Assembly (NCBI GenBank): GCA_019695095.1
Contig: JAIBAQ010000021.1
Coordinates: 1-50,091, forward strand
Direction of reading: 5' to 3'
Length of the DNA: 50,091 bases
DNA from: Candidatus Hydrogenedentota bacterium
GTDB lineage: Bacteria > Hydrogenedentota > Hydrogenedentia > Hydrogenedentales > SLHB01
The position numbers were made by a program, and so were the translations under genes. The stretch's first letter is position 1, and each line of letters begins with the position of its first letter. The notes below the pieces were generated by a model. The model was not told the origin of the DNA. It did no database searches and was given only the letters and a program-made list of their open reading frames with translations. Of the stretch, positions 25,288 through 33,345 are shown piece after piece.

Positions 25288-25608
25288 TCAACCTACGGCG
25301 CTGTCGATCGCGGCTTTCAAATCGTTCTTCTGCGTCACGCCGACGAAACGCTTCGAGATCTGCCCGTCTTTGAAGACGATGAGCGTAGGAATGCTCGAGA
25401 CTTCGAATTTCATGGCCAGATCCGGCTCGTTGTCCACGTTCACTTTGCGGACCTTCGCCTTATCGCCGTAGTCCTTGGCCAGATCGTCCAACACCGGGCC
25501 CATCAAGCGGCACGGTCCGCACCACTCCGCCCAGAAGTCCACCAAGGTTACGCCAGCCCCGACCGTAGAATCGAAGTTGCCCGCCGTCAGTTCAAGAGCA
25601 CTGCTCAT
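25288..25608 (-). CDS. trxA: Thioredoxin
   Basis: 106 residues from the ATG at 25608, which has a textbook GGAGG site; a longer reading to 25740 is non-coding. The active site is WCGPC (C30, C33) within LVDFWAEWCGPCRLMGPVLDDLA. The cis-proline loop is SIPTLIVFKDG. Length and motifs are those of a standard cytoplasmic thioredoxin, the general dithiol reductant of the cell. It is the first gene of a minus-strand run with the membrane thioredoxin. Confidence 0.95.
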   Translation of the reverse strand: MSSALELTAGNFDSTVGAGVTLVDFWAEWCGPCRLMGPVLDDLAKDYGDKAKVRKVNVDNEPDLAMKFEVSSIPTLIVFKDGQISKRFVGVTQKNDLKAAIDSAVG

Positions 25609-25853
25609 CAGATTGCCTCCTACACGTTCCAGTGGGGTTCGCCCCTGCCGTTCTGGAGGGGTTACGCCTTCGGCATTGTATCCGTTTGATGCGCAAAGCC
25701 ACCGCCTCGCCGGGGCTGCCGGCGAAATGGCCTCCGCCAAATGGACACCGATTATACCTACAAGCGGATTGAACCCGCAATTTTACCTTTTCCGGCGTGT
25801 CGCACGTGTTGACGGGTGCATTTACCGGGCGGTCAGGGCAATCTCGGGAGCAG

Positions 25854-25913
25854 CACGGACTCACACGGACAGGCACGGACAGGCACGGATGAGCATGGAC
25901 AGGCATGGACGGA
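25854..25913. repeat. Short degenerate tandem repeat, six 10-bp units
   Basis: Six consecutive decamers vary on CACGGACAGG: units start at 25854, 25864, 25874, 25884, 25894 and 25904, the last two beginning CATGGAC. It lies in the 460-bp gap between trxA and the tRNA gene. The remainder of that gap (25609-26068) shows no gene. Confidence 0.85.
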
Positions 25914-26068
25914 ATCCGAATCTTCGCTCGCATCTGCGCACCCGCACAGCCGTCCTAAAGAAACTCATTGAATTCAGCCTTATCCAACGCATAAAATCAG
26001 GAGTTTTCTGCTAACCATGGATTCGCTTAGATCGGGTGCCGTTGGCGCCCGCACGCATCCACAACCGC

Positions 26069-26160
26069 GGAGAGATGGCCGAGTGGTTGAAGGCGCACGC
26101 TTGGAAAGCGTGTGTACTCTTAACGGGGTACCGCGGGTTCGAATCCCGCTCTCTCCGCCA
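26069..26160 (+). tRNA. tRNA-Ser (anticodon GGA)
   Basis: The cloverleaf is complete. The acceptor GGAGAGA pairs with TCTCTCC; the discriminator is G and CCA is encoded at 26158-26160. The D arm is GCC...GGC. The anticodon stem CACGC/GCGTG holds the loop TTGGAAA (anticodon GGA). A long variable arm (TGTACTCTTAACGGGGTACC), typical of serine tRNAs, precedes the T arm GCGGG-TTCGAAT-CCCGC. It reads UCC and UCU. Confidence 0.97.
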
Positions 26161-26195
26161 TCTTTATGCCTTAACCGGTGGGACAAGCGCTGCCT

Positions 26196-27239
26196 ATGAT
26201 GGGAGGCGCTCCGCACATCCTGATTGTCCGGCTCAGCGCCATTGGCGACGTGGTGCGCGTGTTGCCCGCACTGCAAATCATCCGGCAAGCCTTCCCGTAT
26301 GCCCAAATCGATTGGGCCGTTGAACGGAAAGCCGTTTCGGTGCTGGAGGGACATCCCGCGTTGGATGCGCTGGTTGTTTTCGACCGGCCATCCGCCACTG
26401 GAAAGGCCGTCCGGGAATTCTATACTTTCTGCCGCACCATACGCCGGTCGCGCTACGACATCGTGCTGGATTTTCACGGCATTCTTAAGAGCGGTCTGCT
26501 GACCGGCTACTCGGGCGCCAAGCAACGTATTGGCTTTGCCCGGCCCAGGAGTCAGGAAGGCAGCAGCCTGGTGACCAATCAGAAGGTGCGGCTTCCTCAT
26601 CAGCCGATTAACCGCGCCGAGGAAAACTTGTTGTTGTGTTCGGCCTTGGTGCCGAACAGCGAGTGGCCGAGTGTTTCGATCCACGTGCCCCACGATGCGC
26701 GCGAGGTAGTGGACGAATTTTTCGAACGGGCATTCGACGGCAACAAGCGGGTTATTGCAATGCATGTGCCGGTGGACCGCCCGGAAAAGCAGTGGCCATT
26801 CGAACACTTCGCCGCGCTCTCGGATATGCTCATCGCGGACGGGCGGTTCGACGTCGTGTTGACCTGGGGACCGGGCCAGTTCGATTCCATCGAACGGGTG
26901 CTCGCCCACACCAAACGCCGGCCCATTGTTGCGCCTGAAACAACAGACTTGAAGCACTACGCGTGGCTTGCGTATCGGGCATCGCTCTACTTCGGCGGCG
27001 ATACGGGGCCGATGCACATCGCGGCAGCGATGGGAACGCCGGTAGTTGCCGTGTTTGGAGGAACCGACCCGGTTCGCCATGCTCCATTTCGGATGCCGCA
27101 CATTGCGCTGATAGCGGGAGATAAGCCCGGGTCGCTCGCGGAGAGCCCCGGTATGCTTCGTGCCGTAACGCCCCAAATGGCGTACGAGGCGTGTGTAAAG
27201 CAGGCGCTCGCCGACACGCGGACCCGGCGAATCGACTAA
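26196..27239 (+). CDS. Glycosyltransferase family 9 (lipopolysaccharide heptosyltransferase-like)
   Basis: 347 residues from the ATG at 26196 (an in-frame GTG at 26178 is less likely; neither has a strong ribosome site). The N-terminal Rossmann domain begins ILIVRLSAIGDVVRVLPAL, the GT9/WaaC-WaaF signature. The C-terminal donor-binding domain has LYFGGDTGPMHIAAAMGTPVVAVFGGTDPVRHAP, with the conserved DTGPMH and FG-TDP motifs for ADP-heptose-type donors. It probably adds a core sugar to lipopolysaccharide at the cytoplasmic face. It begins 35 bp after the tRNA gene and is followed closely by the M20 peptidase gene. Confidence 0.9.
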   Translation: MMGGAPHILIVRLSAIGDVVRVLPALQIIRQAFPYAQIDWAVERKAVSVLEGHPALDALVVFDRPSATGKAVREFYTFCRTIRRSRYDIVLDFHGILKSGLLTGYSGAKQRIGFARPRSQEGSSLVTNQKVRLPHQPINRAEENLLLCSALVPNSEWPSVSIHVPHDAREVVDEFFERAFDGNKRVIAMHVPVDRPEKQWPFEHFAALSDMLIADGRFDVVLTWGPGQFDSIERVLAHTKRRPIVAPETTDLKHYAWLAYRASLYFGGDTGPMHIAAAMGTPVVAVFGGTDPVRHAPFRMPHIALIAGDKPGSLAESPGMLRAVTPQMAYEACVKQALADTRTRRID

Positions 27240-27280
27240 TGCATCTCGCCGGCGCCATGCCGGCATTACGGGAGGAAGCC

Positions 27281-28648
27281 GTGAATCAGGCTATCGACTA
27301 TGCGCGTTCGAACAGCGAGCGTTACCTTGAGGAATTCAAAGCGCTGCTGCGCGTCCCGAGTGTATCGACGCTGCCGGAGCATAAGGACGATGTGGAGCGT
27401 ACGGCGCGGTGGCTTGCGGTAGAGTTGCAGCGCGTAGGTATTCCGCACGTCGAGATTCTTCCCACGGCGGGCCACCCGGCTGTCTTTGCCGAGATTCCCG
27501 GGCCGAAGGGCTCGCCAACCGCACTCGTCTACGGGCACTACGATGTGCAACCGGTCGATCCTGTTCACGAGTGGGTGTCTCCGCCGTTTGAGCCAACGGT
27601 TCGCGGCGACTACTTGTTTGCGCGTGGCGCATCCGACATGAAGGGACAGATCTTCGCGCAGATCAAGGCGATGGAAGCGCTGCTCAAACATGGCTCGGCC
27701 CCGTGCACGATCAAGTACCTCATTGAGGGCGAAGAGGAAATCGGATCGCCCAATCTGGGTTGGGTGGTTGATACCTATATCGACAAGCTGCGGTGCGATT
27801 TCGTGCTCAATTGCGACGCGGGTATTCACAAGCCGGATGTTCCCGCAATTACGTATTCGCTTCGAGGTCTCGCATACTTCGAAGTGGAGGTGTTCGGGCC
27901 GTCGAAGGATCTGCATTCGGGTTTGTTCGGAGGCTCCGTGCACAATCCCGCGCAAGCGTTGTGCGAACTCATTGCGGGGATGCACGACGCGGAAGGCCGC
28001 GTGACGCTTCCCGGGTTTTACGACAAAGTGCGCGCGTTGGACATTGAGGAACGCGAGGCGTTGGCGAAGTTGCCGCATTCCGACGAAGAATGGAAAGCGA
28101 TGACGGGAGCGCCGGCTTTGTGGGGCGAGAAAGGCTACACCACGATCGAACGGGTGGGCGCGCGGCCGACACTTGAGGTCAACGGCATTCTGAGCGGGTT
28201 TACGGGCGAAGGCTCGAAGACCGTGTTGCCCGCGAAGGCCATGGCGAAGATTTCCACGCGTCTGGTCGCGGACCAGGATGGTGCGGAGGTTCATGCGCAG
28301 TTGTGCGAGTACCTCAAGCGGAACGCACCGCCGACCGTCCGATGGGAAGTGCGTGAATTGACGCACGGCAAGGGTGCGATCATGGATCGTCGTTCGCCGT
28401 GGATGCAGAAGGCTGTTGCAGCGCTGGTTACAGTGTTTGGCAAAGAGCCCATCTTCAAACGCGAAGGCGGCAGCGTGCCCGTCGTGAGTCTGTTGCAGCA
28501 AAAGCTCGGGGCGGACTCCGTTATGCTGGGTTTTGCGCTGCCGGACGATGGCATTCACGGGCCAAACGAGCGTCAACACCTACCGACGTTCTACCGCGGT
28601 ATCGAAACGTATATCCGCTTCCTGAGTTCCCTGGGAACGGCGGACTGA
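27281..28648 (+). CDS. M20-family zinc dipeptidase
   Basis: 455 residues from the GTG at 27281, chosen because GGGAGG lies just upstream and the product then begins VNQAIDYARSNSERYLEEF like family members; an ATG at 27239 overlapping the previous stop is also in frame. Metal ligands are visible in VYGHYDVQP (His, Asp), ASDMKGQ (Asp), EGEEEIGSPN (catalytic and bridging Glu), NCDAG (Asp) and a final His in DDGIHGPNE. The lid domain includes DLHSGLFGG. This is the peptidase V/carnosine-dipeptidase-like branch that splits dipeptides in the cytoplasm. No signal peptide is present. Confidence 0.93.
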   Translation: MNQAIDYARSNSERYLEEFKALLRVPSVSTLPEHKDDVERTARWLAVELQRVGIPHVEILPTAGHPAVFAEIPGPKGSPTALVYGHYDVQPVDPVHEWVSPPFEPTVRGDYLFARGASDMKGQIFAQIKAMEALLKHGSAPCTIKYLIEGEEEIGSPNLGWVVDTYIDKLRCDFVLNCDAGIHKPDVPAITYSLRGLAYFEVEVFGPSKDLHSGLFGGSVHNPAQALCELIAGMHDAEGRVTLPGFYDKVRALDIEEREALAKLPHSDEEWKAMTGAPALWGEKGYTTIERVGARPTLEVNGILSGFTGEGSKTVLPAKAMAKISTRLVADQDGAEVHAQLCEYLKRNAPPTVRWEVRELTHGKGAIMDRRSPWMQKAVAALVTVFGKEPIFKREGGSVPVVSLLQQKLGADSVMLGFALPDDGIHGPNERQHLPTFYRGIETYIRFLSSLGTAD

Positions 28649-28654
28649 CGCAAA

Positions 28655-28670
28655 AGCGCCACGTTGCGCT
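28655..28670 (-). terminator. Weak terminator candidate at the end of the gsp operon
   Basis: On the minus strand AGCGC-AACGTG-GCGCT is a 5-bp stem with a 6-base loop followed by TTTTG. It lies 21 bp beyond the gspM stop and just inside the gap to the converging M20 gene. The stem is short, so its strength is doubtful. Confidence 0.4.
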
Positions 28671-28690
28671 CGGGGAGTGACTGGTCCGCC

Positions 28691-29206
28691 TTACACTCGG
28701 GGCGAGACGAAGGTCATGCTGCAATCAAGCCCTCTGGAGTCCTTCGCCGGACGGATGAAGTCGACCTTGTCGAGAATGATGAGGTAGTCGTTGGCGTAGA
28801 TGCGATACAGGACTTCCACGAGCTCCTGCCTATTGACGCCGTTTAGGCGCAGTTCCACGGCTGACACCTTGCTATCGGTTGGCGAGGCGGCACCGAGTTT
28901 GCTGGCGATATCGGCGCGCGACCCAAGGGACAACGCCTTCACAACGCCGTCGATATGCGACCACAAGTCGAATCCGCCTTGCTGCACGATCATCTTCTTG
29001 ACCGAATCGACTTGTTGCCGCGCGGTCTCGATTTCCGCGCTCCAGAGTTGGGCCTCTTGCAGGCGGAGCTTCGCGGCGCTGAGCTGAGTGGCGGATCTCC
29101 GGTACTTTTCCAAGGGACCCTGGCTAACCAGAAACAGCACGATGAACAGCAAGGCCATCGCGCCTACTCCCAGGAAGACTTTTTCTCGTTGTTGAAGCTT
29201 TGGCAT
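28691..29206 (-). CDS. gspM: Type II secretion system protein GspM
   Basis: 171 residues from the ATG at 29206, which follows GAGG; a GTG overlapping the gspL stop is five codons upstream. A short cytoplasmic start (MPKLQQREK) precedes one membrane helix (about residues 12-30, FLGVGAMALLFIVLFLVSQG). A coiled-coil (YRRSATQLSAAKLRLQEAQLW) and a ferredoxin-like periplasmic domain follow (VSAVELRLNGVNRQELVEVLYRIY, then LIILDKVDFI). This is the GspM/PilO layout. The protein pairs with GspL in the inner-membrane platform. It is the last gene of the operon. Confidence 0.85.
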   Translation of the reverse strand: MPKLQQREKVFLGVGAMALLFIVLFLVSQGPLEKYRRSATQLSAAKLRLQEAQLWSAEIETARQQVDSVKKMIVQQGGFDLWSHIDGVVKALSLGSRADIASKLGAASPTDSKVSAVELRLNGVNRQELVEVLYRIYANDYLIILDKVDFIRPAKDSRGLDCSMTFVSPRV

Positions 29207-29217
29207 GAATTTCCTCG

Positions 29218-30711
29218 TCACAAGCTCGCGGTGAAAGTGAATAGGGTCTTTCCCAATTTCTGTGAACGAACCGGCTCGTCTTCGACGTGCAGAATGGCAG
29301 ACTGTTTTAGACCCTCGAAGATCTGTGTGAATGCCTGAGTGTCCAGCAACTCGCACGACACCGAGACCATTCGCTTCTGCCCGGTTGACGGTCTAATCTT
29401 GACTTCGGTTACAAGCACCTTGTCTTGCGGAAGTTTCTCGCTCAGTTCTTTCAGAATGTCCAGCAACGGCGGTCTGGATAGCATGTCCGCGGAGATTTGC
29501 GATCCTGCCTTGGAAGTCTCTTCATACTCGCTGCGGAATAGTTCCGCCGTCTGTATGCCTCCGAGATCGTTTGCAGCACGGCCGCTCTTGACACTTTCGG
29601 AATTGGGGAACGACTTCGCGTACAGATCCCAAATCTGATCGCCAATCTGCTTAACTTCGGCCATGTTCTTGCGGTAGTCAACCACGCAGTAACCGACATA
29701 GCCAGCGACGACCAGCAGCACCAGGACGGCGGAAAAGACTGCGTGTAGTATGAGTCCGCGCCTGCCCCCGGGAGCTGCGAGTTCGTCCTTGCGGAATTCG
29801 AACGCAACACCACCGCCTGCCGCGGAGACGGACACGCCAATACAGGGCAGCCAGGCATCGACATTACTTTCCGGAAGGCAATTCGCGCCCTTGATTGACT
29901 CACCCAAGTCTTCGAAAACAACGGGCGTCTGCACTACAGAACAGAAGGCGTCGCGGTCAGCCGGATCCGGCGAAATACCAGTCACGGTCAGGTCTTCCAG
30001 AGGCGATTCACTCTTCCAATTCGCAAGGAACGCACGGATACAGTTCTGGACTTCGCGGGCCGCCGCGCCGGGGTCTTCCTGAAATCGCTCGGGCGTGAAC
30101 GTCAATTGGCGAAAGTAGGCCAGCGCTTTGTTGTACGTCACGCTGAAGATTGCGCCTGTACCGAGCAAGTGCACTTGTGCATGCAAACCGGAATTGCTCT
30201 TGCGCGAGGAAAGCCACATTGTCGATAGACCGGCGACATCGAGGTTGATGCTTTCAATCTCGACGCCGGCGGCATCGGCAATGGCGACATGCTCTTCCAG
30301 CATGGCCCGGCGCACGCCTACCGCGAGCACCTCGGTCTTGCCGTCTACTTCGCGGATTGCCCCGAAATCGACGATAAGTTCATCGATGGGAAATGCGAGA
30401 AAGGGTTCCAACTCAAATGGCACCGCGGCGGCGACGCGGGTATGCCCGCGGAAGGGAACTGTGATGGTGCGCGCCACGGCGCTCTGGCAGCTTTCGCAGA
30501 GCACAAACAGAGACGGCTTCGATTTGATTGCGCCAACGGCTTCACGCAGCGCCTGCGCAACGGCCTCCGTACGCTGCGACTCGTCCGCGTAGACGGCGCG
30601 CGCGGAGTGCGCCTCCAACACCGTGGGGCGCGCCCCACCGGTCTTGACCACGACGACTCGAACGCCGTCGGCGTCAAGCTCAACACACCCGATTTTTGCT
30701 GACAACTTCAC
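29218..30711 (-). CDS. gspL: Type II secretion system protein GspL (PilM-like domain plus periplasmic domain)
   Basis: 497 residues from a GTG at 30711 that overlaps the gspK stop (GTGA) and follows GGAG; a TTG five codons earlier is possible. Residues ~1-310 form the cytoplasmic actin-like fold (KIGCVELDADGVRVVVVK, PFELEPFLAFPIDELIVDF). A membrane helix lies near 322-344 (LILHAVFSAVLVLLVVAGYVG). A coiled-coil and a ferredoxin-like periplasmic domain (VLVTEVKIRPSTGQKRMVSVSC) follow. GspL connects the GspE ATPase to the inner-membrane platform with GspM and GspF. Confidence 0.9.
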   Translation of the reverse strand: MKLSAKIGCVELDADGVRVVVVKTGGARPTVLEAHSARAVYADESQRTEAVAQALREAVGAIKSKPSLFVLCESCQSAVARTITVPFRGHTRVAAAVPFELEPFLAFPIDELIVDFGAIREVDGKTEVLAVGVRRAMLEEHVAIADAAGVEIESINLDVAGLSTMWLSSRKSNSGLHAQVHLLGTGAIFSVTYNKALAYFRQLTFTPERFQEDPGAAAREVQNCIRAFLANWKSESPLEDLTVTGISPDPADRDAFCSVVQTPVVFEDLGESIKGANCLPESNVDAWLPCIGVSVSAAGGGVAFEFRKDELAAPGGRRGLILHAVFSAVLVLLVVAGYVGYCVVDYRKNMAEVKQIGDQIWDLYAKSFPNSESVKSGRAANDLGGIQTAELFRSEYEETSKAGSQISADMLSRPPLLDILKELSEKLPQDKVLVTEVKIRPSTGQKRMVSVSCELLDTQAFTQIFEGLKQSAILHVEDEPVRSQKLGKTLFTFTASL

Positions 30712-31766
30712 CGGACTTCTCTCCAATCCAGAATACGAAACCCATCGGGACCGCCCTGAGTGTCTCTGCGAACAAATGCTTCGATGCGGACCTTGCTGCG
30801 GCCCGACATCCCGTTTCCTTGTATACGAAATGCGCTACTGGCGATTACAAAGGGACGAAACTGCACTTGGCCTTCTTCCTCGCGGGGTTGTTGAATGCCG
30901 CGCGTCTCGAGATCGGACATGGACATGAAGGGCGCCGTCTCGCGTTCTTCGAGAATGATGTCCGCGATACCGGGTTGTCCGATGGCCTCGCCGACGGCCA
31001 CCAAGAGCTCGTGCTGCGCGGTATTGGCATTGACGCGCCCGCTTCGGTGCCCATAGACCGTCAGCAGCTCCGTCAGCGGCAACTGGTCAACGGTGCCGTT
31101 GCCGAAGAAGAGTTCAGGAGTGATGCCGCGGACCAGCAACAGTTCTTCAACCGAACTCATGGGGCCGTTCTTCGCGCGGTAGGGTACGGGCATCTGCTGA
31201 TAGTAGTCCGATTCGGCTCCCATCGGCTGGGGATCGTCGTCTTCGTCCAGCCAATCGATGATCGCATCGACAACGCTGGGGTCGCCTTGGCGCGCTTCAA
31301 TCAAACGCCGCAGAATCTCTACAACGTCTTCGCGTGGTTCCTGCGCGCGCGAGTTGAAAAGCGCGTTGAGATTCAGCTTGCCGAATTCGTCTTCGATGGA
31401 GCATTGCATCACGCCGTTGTTGATCTTCTGAAACGGAGTGCCCAACGCCCACACCTCGTCCAGGCTGTCGTACAATTCGGCGCCCTGGCGCTCCGACTCG
31501 CTGCCGCTGTCTTTCTTCGTGTCGTTTTGCTGCCCGGTCACTCCCAGGATGAGATCCTGGATGAGGAGGGACATGCCCGATGCGACACCGGATTTCGCGG
31601 CTATCAGCGCGTCGAAGTCATTCACGTTTGCCGAGACCTGGGATGTCTCGACCTGCGTCTCGTAGGTGAACTCAATGACCAGGGCCATCAATATCGCCAC
31701 AAAAAGCAACACGATCAGGAGGGCAATCCCCTCTTGTCCTTTTCTGCTTCGGGTGTGCGCGGTCAT
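30708..31766 (-). CDS. gspK: Type II secretion minor pseudopilin GspK
   Basis: 352 residues, much longer than other pseudopilins, as usual for GspK. A basic leader ends at RKGQEG, with processing after G13; the mature start is IALLIVLLFVAILMALVIEF. Mature GspK characteristically lacks the Glu at +5 found in other pseudopilins, and so does this one. The globular part includes DEFGKLNLNALF, VVDAIIDWLDEDDDP and GRVNANTA, the SAM-like helical insertion seen in GspK. It caps the pseudopilus tip with GspI and GspJ. Start and stop overlap gspJ (ATGA) and gspL (GTGA). Confidence 0.93.
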   Translation of the reverse strand: MTAHTRSRKGQEGIALLIVLLFVAILMALVIEFTYETQVETSQVSANVNDFDALIAAKSGVASGMSLLIQDLILGVTGQQNDTKKDSGSESERQGAELYDSLDEVWALGTPFQKINNGVMQCSIEDEFGKLNLNALFNSRAQEPREDVVEILRRLIEARQGDPSVVDAIIDWLDEDDDPQPMGAESDYYQQMPVPYRAKNGPMSSVEELLLVRGITPELFFGNGTVDQLPLTELLTVYGHRSGRVNANTAQHELLVAVGEAIGQPGIADIILEERETAPFMSMSDLETRGIQQPREEEGQVQFRPFVIASSAFRIQGNGMSGRSKVRIEAFVRRDTQGGPDGFRILDWREVR

Positions 31767-32710
31767 TGCTTACTGTCCCCAACTCCCCTGCGGGCACGCT
31801 CCATGTCTCGCTGTGTCACAGGGTCGCCTACGCCGTAATCGCGACCAGGGTCATAGTTGGGATCGCCGGGTTTCGGTATGCCTTGCTCGTCGAGCTCCGA
31901 CATCTCTTCGAACGAGCTGATGCTTCCTCCGTCCGCGGTCCGACCCAATCCGATGGGTAGCGGAACGACCACTTCAAAATCCGGTTCGTCGACGATACTG
32001 AAACGTTGTTCGGCTTCCTCGGCGAGTTGCGCTTCGGTTCGCGCAAAATTGATCCGAACGCGAATACACCAGGGCATCATGCCCAGCGCGGACGAGTCCC
32101 ACTCGGGTTGCCAATCGACTCCATCGTAGTATGAGATGTCCAGTGTACGAATCGGAACCGACCAGGAGGGAGCCTTCTCAAGCGGATTGGAGACGTCCTC
32201 GCGCTCGATCAGGGAATCTTCGGTAACGATTCCCCCGGTTTCATCGTCAAGTTCAACGACATTGCTCGCGACCAACGGTGTTTCAACGGCTTGAAGTTTG
32301 CGCTGTGCCATATCCAGCGTGTTGAGCACATTGGCGTTCATGGCGCTGGTGTCTGCGCCGAGCACATCGTAGCGCACTTCCTTGAGGTCGCCGGGCAACC
32401 CGGTTCCTCCGACCAGCGGCGCCATGGAAACAAAACGCAGGGAGTCGGCGGGGCCATCGGGACTCTCCTGGTCCATTCCCACAAGACGGAACAACGGGTC
32501 GCGTTGATCGCGATCGGTGTGCAGCGCGGAAAGATTGGTGCGAAGGCTGCGTTCGAGGAATTGGCGCAAACGCATTTCTTCGGCACTCACGCGGGTAGCG
32601 GCCATCGTTGTCGTGACGCCGGAGAAACTGGCATAAATCGCGGCCACGACGATCACAAGTATTGACGTCGCGATAAGCACTTCTATCAGGGTGAAGCCGC
32701 GAGTCTTCAT
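31763..32710 (-). CDS. gspJ: Type II secretion minor pseudopilin GspJ
   Basis: 315 residues from the ATG at 32710 that overlaps the gspI stop (ATGA). The leader is MKTRG with cleavage after G5; the mature start is FTLIEVLIATSILVIVVAAI, with Glu at +5. The body contains RTLDISYYDGVDWQPEWDSS and MPWCIRVRINF, the GspJ-type beta-rich core. It is long for GspJ: the last ~70 residues are a polar acidic tail (EEMSELDEQGIPKPGDPNYD). It forms the pseudopilus tip with GspI and GspK. Confidence 0.9.
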   Translation of the reverse strand: MKTRGFTLIEVLIATSILVIVVAAIYASFSGVTTTMAATRVSAEEMRLRQFLERSLRTNLSALHTDRDQRDPLFRLVGMDQESPDGPADSLRFVSMAPLVGGTGLPGDLKEVRYDVLGADTSAMNANVLNTLDMAQRKLQAVETPLVASNVVELDDETGGIVTEDSLIEREDVSNPLEKAPSWSVPIRTLDISYYDGVDWQPEWDSSALGMMPWCIRVRINFARTEAQLAEEAEQRFSIVDEPDFEVVVPLPIGLGRTADGGSISSFEEMSELDEQGIPKPGDPNYDPGRDYGVGDPVTQRDMERARRGVGDSKQ

Positions 32711-33345
32711 TCTTGCGCTCCTGGCAATTTGAAGTTGCCAGATTGCATCTGGCGGCGAATGTTTGCCGGGATTTGGCCCAGATTCGGCATGTTGCCGCCG
32801 TTCTGGCGTATCAACTCTTGCAGTTGCTCTTGCGTCATGCCGCCGGGGAGCTTTCCTCCGCCGCCCTGTTGCATAAGCTGCTGCATTTGCTCTTCCGTCA
32901 GCGCGCCCTGCGCCTGGAGACCTTCCAGGAGCGTCTGTGAATCCCTGGTCATCACAAAGATCTGGCGTTCTCGCGTTTCCTTCGGACCTTCCACGCGCAC
33001 CATGACATCGTACAATCCGGGGAAGCTTTCGCCCACGAGCTGCGCTTCGAACGAGTAGGAGAAGCCGGGATAACGGCGCCCAAATTCCTGGCTGTCGGAG
33101 AGCTTGGCGGTAGCCACGGACAATTCGGCGTAACCGATGGCCTCTGACATGAGGTTGCGCATCTGAACTTCTTCGCGAAGCGTATCCTGCGCGCGCAACG
33201 AACCGTAGTGCGCCTCCAACAGCACGAAAATGGCTGTTCCGAGCACGGCAAGCGCAATCATGACCTCTACGAGGGTAAAGCCCGCGGAACCGCACGCGCG
33301 AATTGTGTGGAGTCGTTTGAGATTGAAGGTTCGCGTCTTGCTCAT
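32707..33345 (-). CDS. gspI: Type II secretion minor pseudopilin GspI with Gln/Gly-rich tail
   Basis: 212 residues from the ATG at 33345, which overlaps the gspH stop (ATGA) and follows GGAG. A long 22-residue leader ends RACGSAG; the mature start is FTLVEVMIALAVLGTAIFVLLE. GspI proteins are typically near 120 residues. Here about 90 extra residues follow (from around residue 125), rich in Gln, Met and Gly: LTEEQMQQLMQQGGGGKLPG and GGMTQEQLQELIRQNGGN are two related units. The extension is unusual; its function is unknown. Confidence 0.9.
   Translation of the reverse strand: MSKTRTFNLKRLHTIRACGSAGFTLVEVMIALAVLGTAIFVLLEAHYGSLRAQDTLREEVQMRNLMSEAIGYAELSVATAKLSDSQEFGRRYPGFSYSFEAQLVGESFPGLYDVMVRVEGPKETRERQIFVMTRDSQTLLEGLQAQGALTEEQMQQLMQQGGGGKLPGGMTQEQLQELIRQNGGNMPNLGQIPANIRRQMQSGNFKLPGAQE

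Noticed and set aside
25854-25913. CRISPR-like array
   Set aside because: Units are 10 bp, contiguous and have no spacers; no cas gene is present in the window.
25980-27266. 428-codon minus-strand ORF across the tRNA and GT9 gene
   Set aside because: It reads through a tRNA gene and the antisense of a convincing glycosyltransferase.
27266-28579. 437-codon minus-strand ORF opposite the M20 dipeptidase
   Set aside because: Composition is Arg/His-rich and without motifs, while the plus strand has all metal ligands of M20 enzymes.
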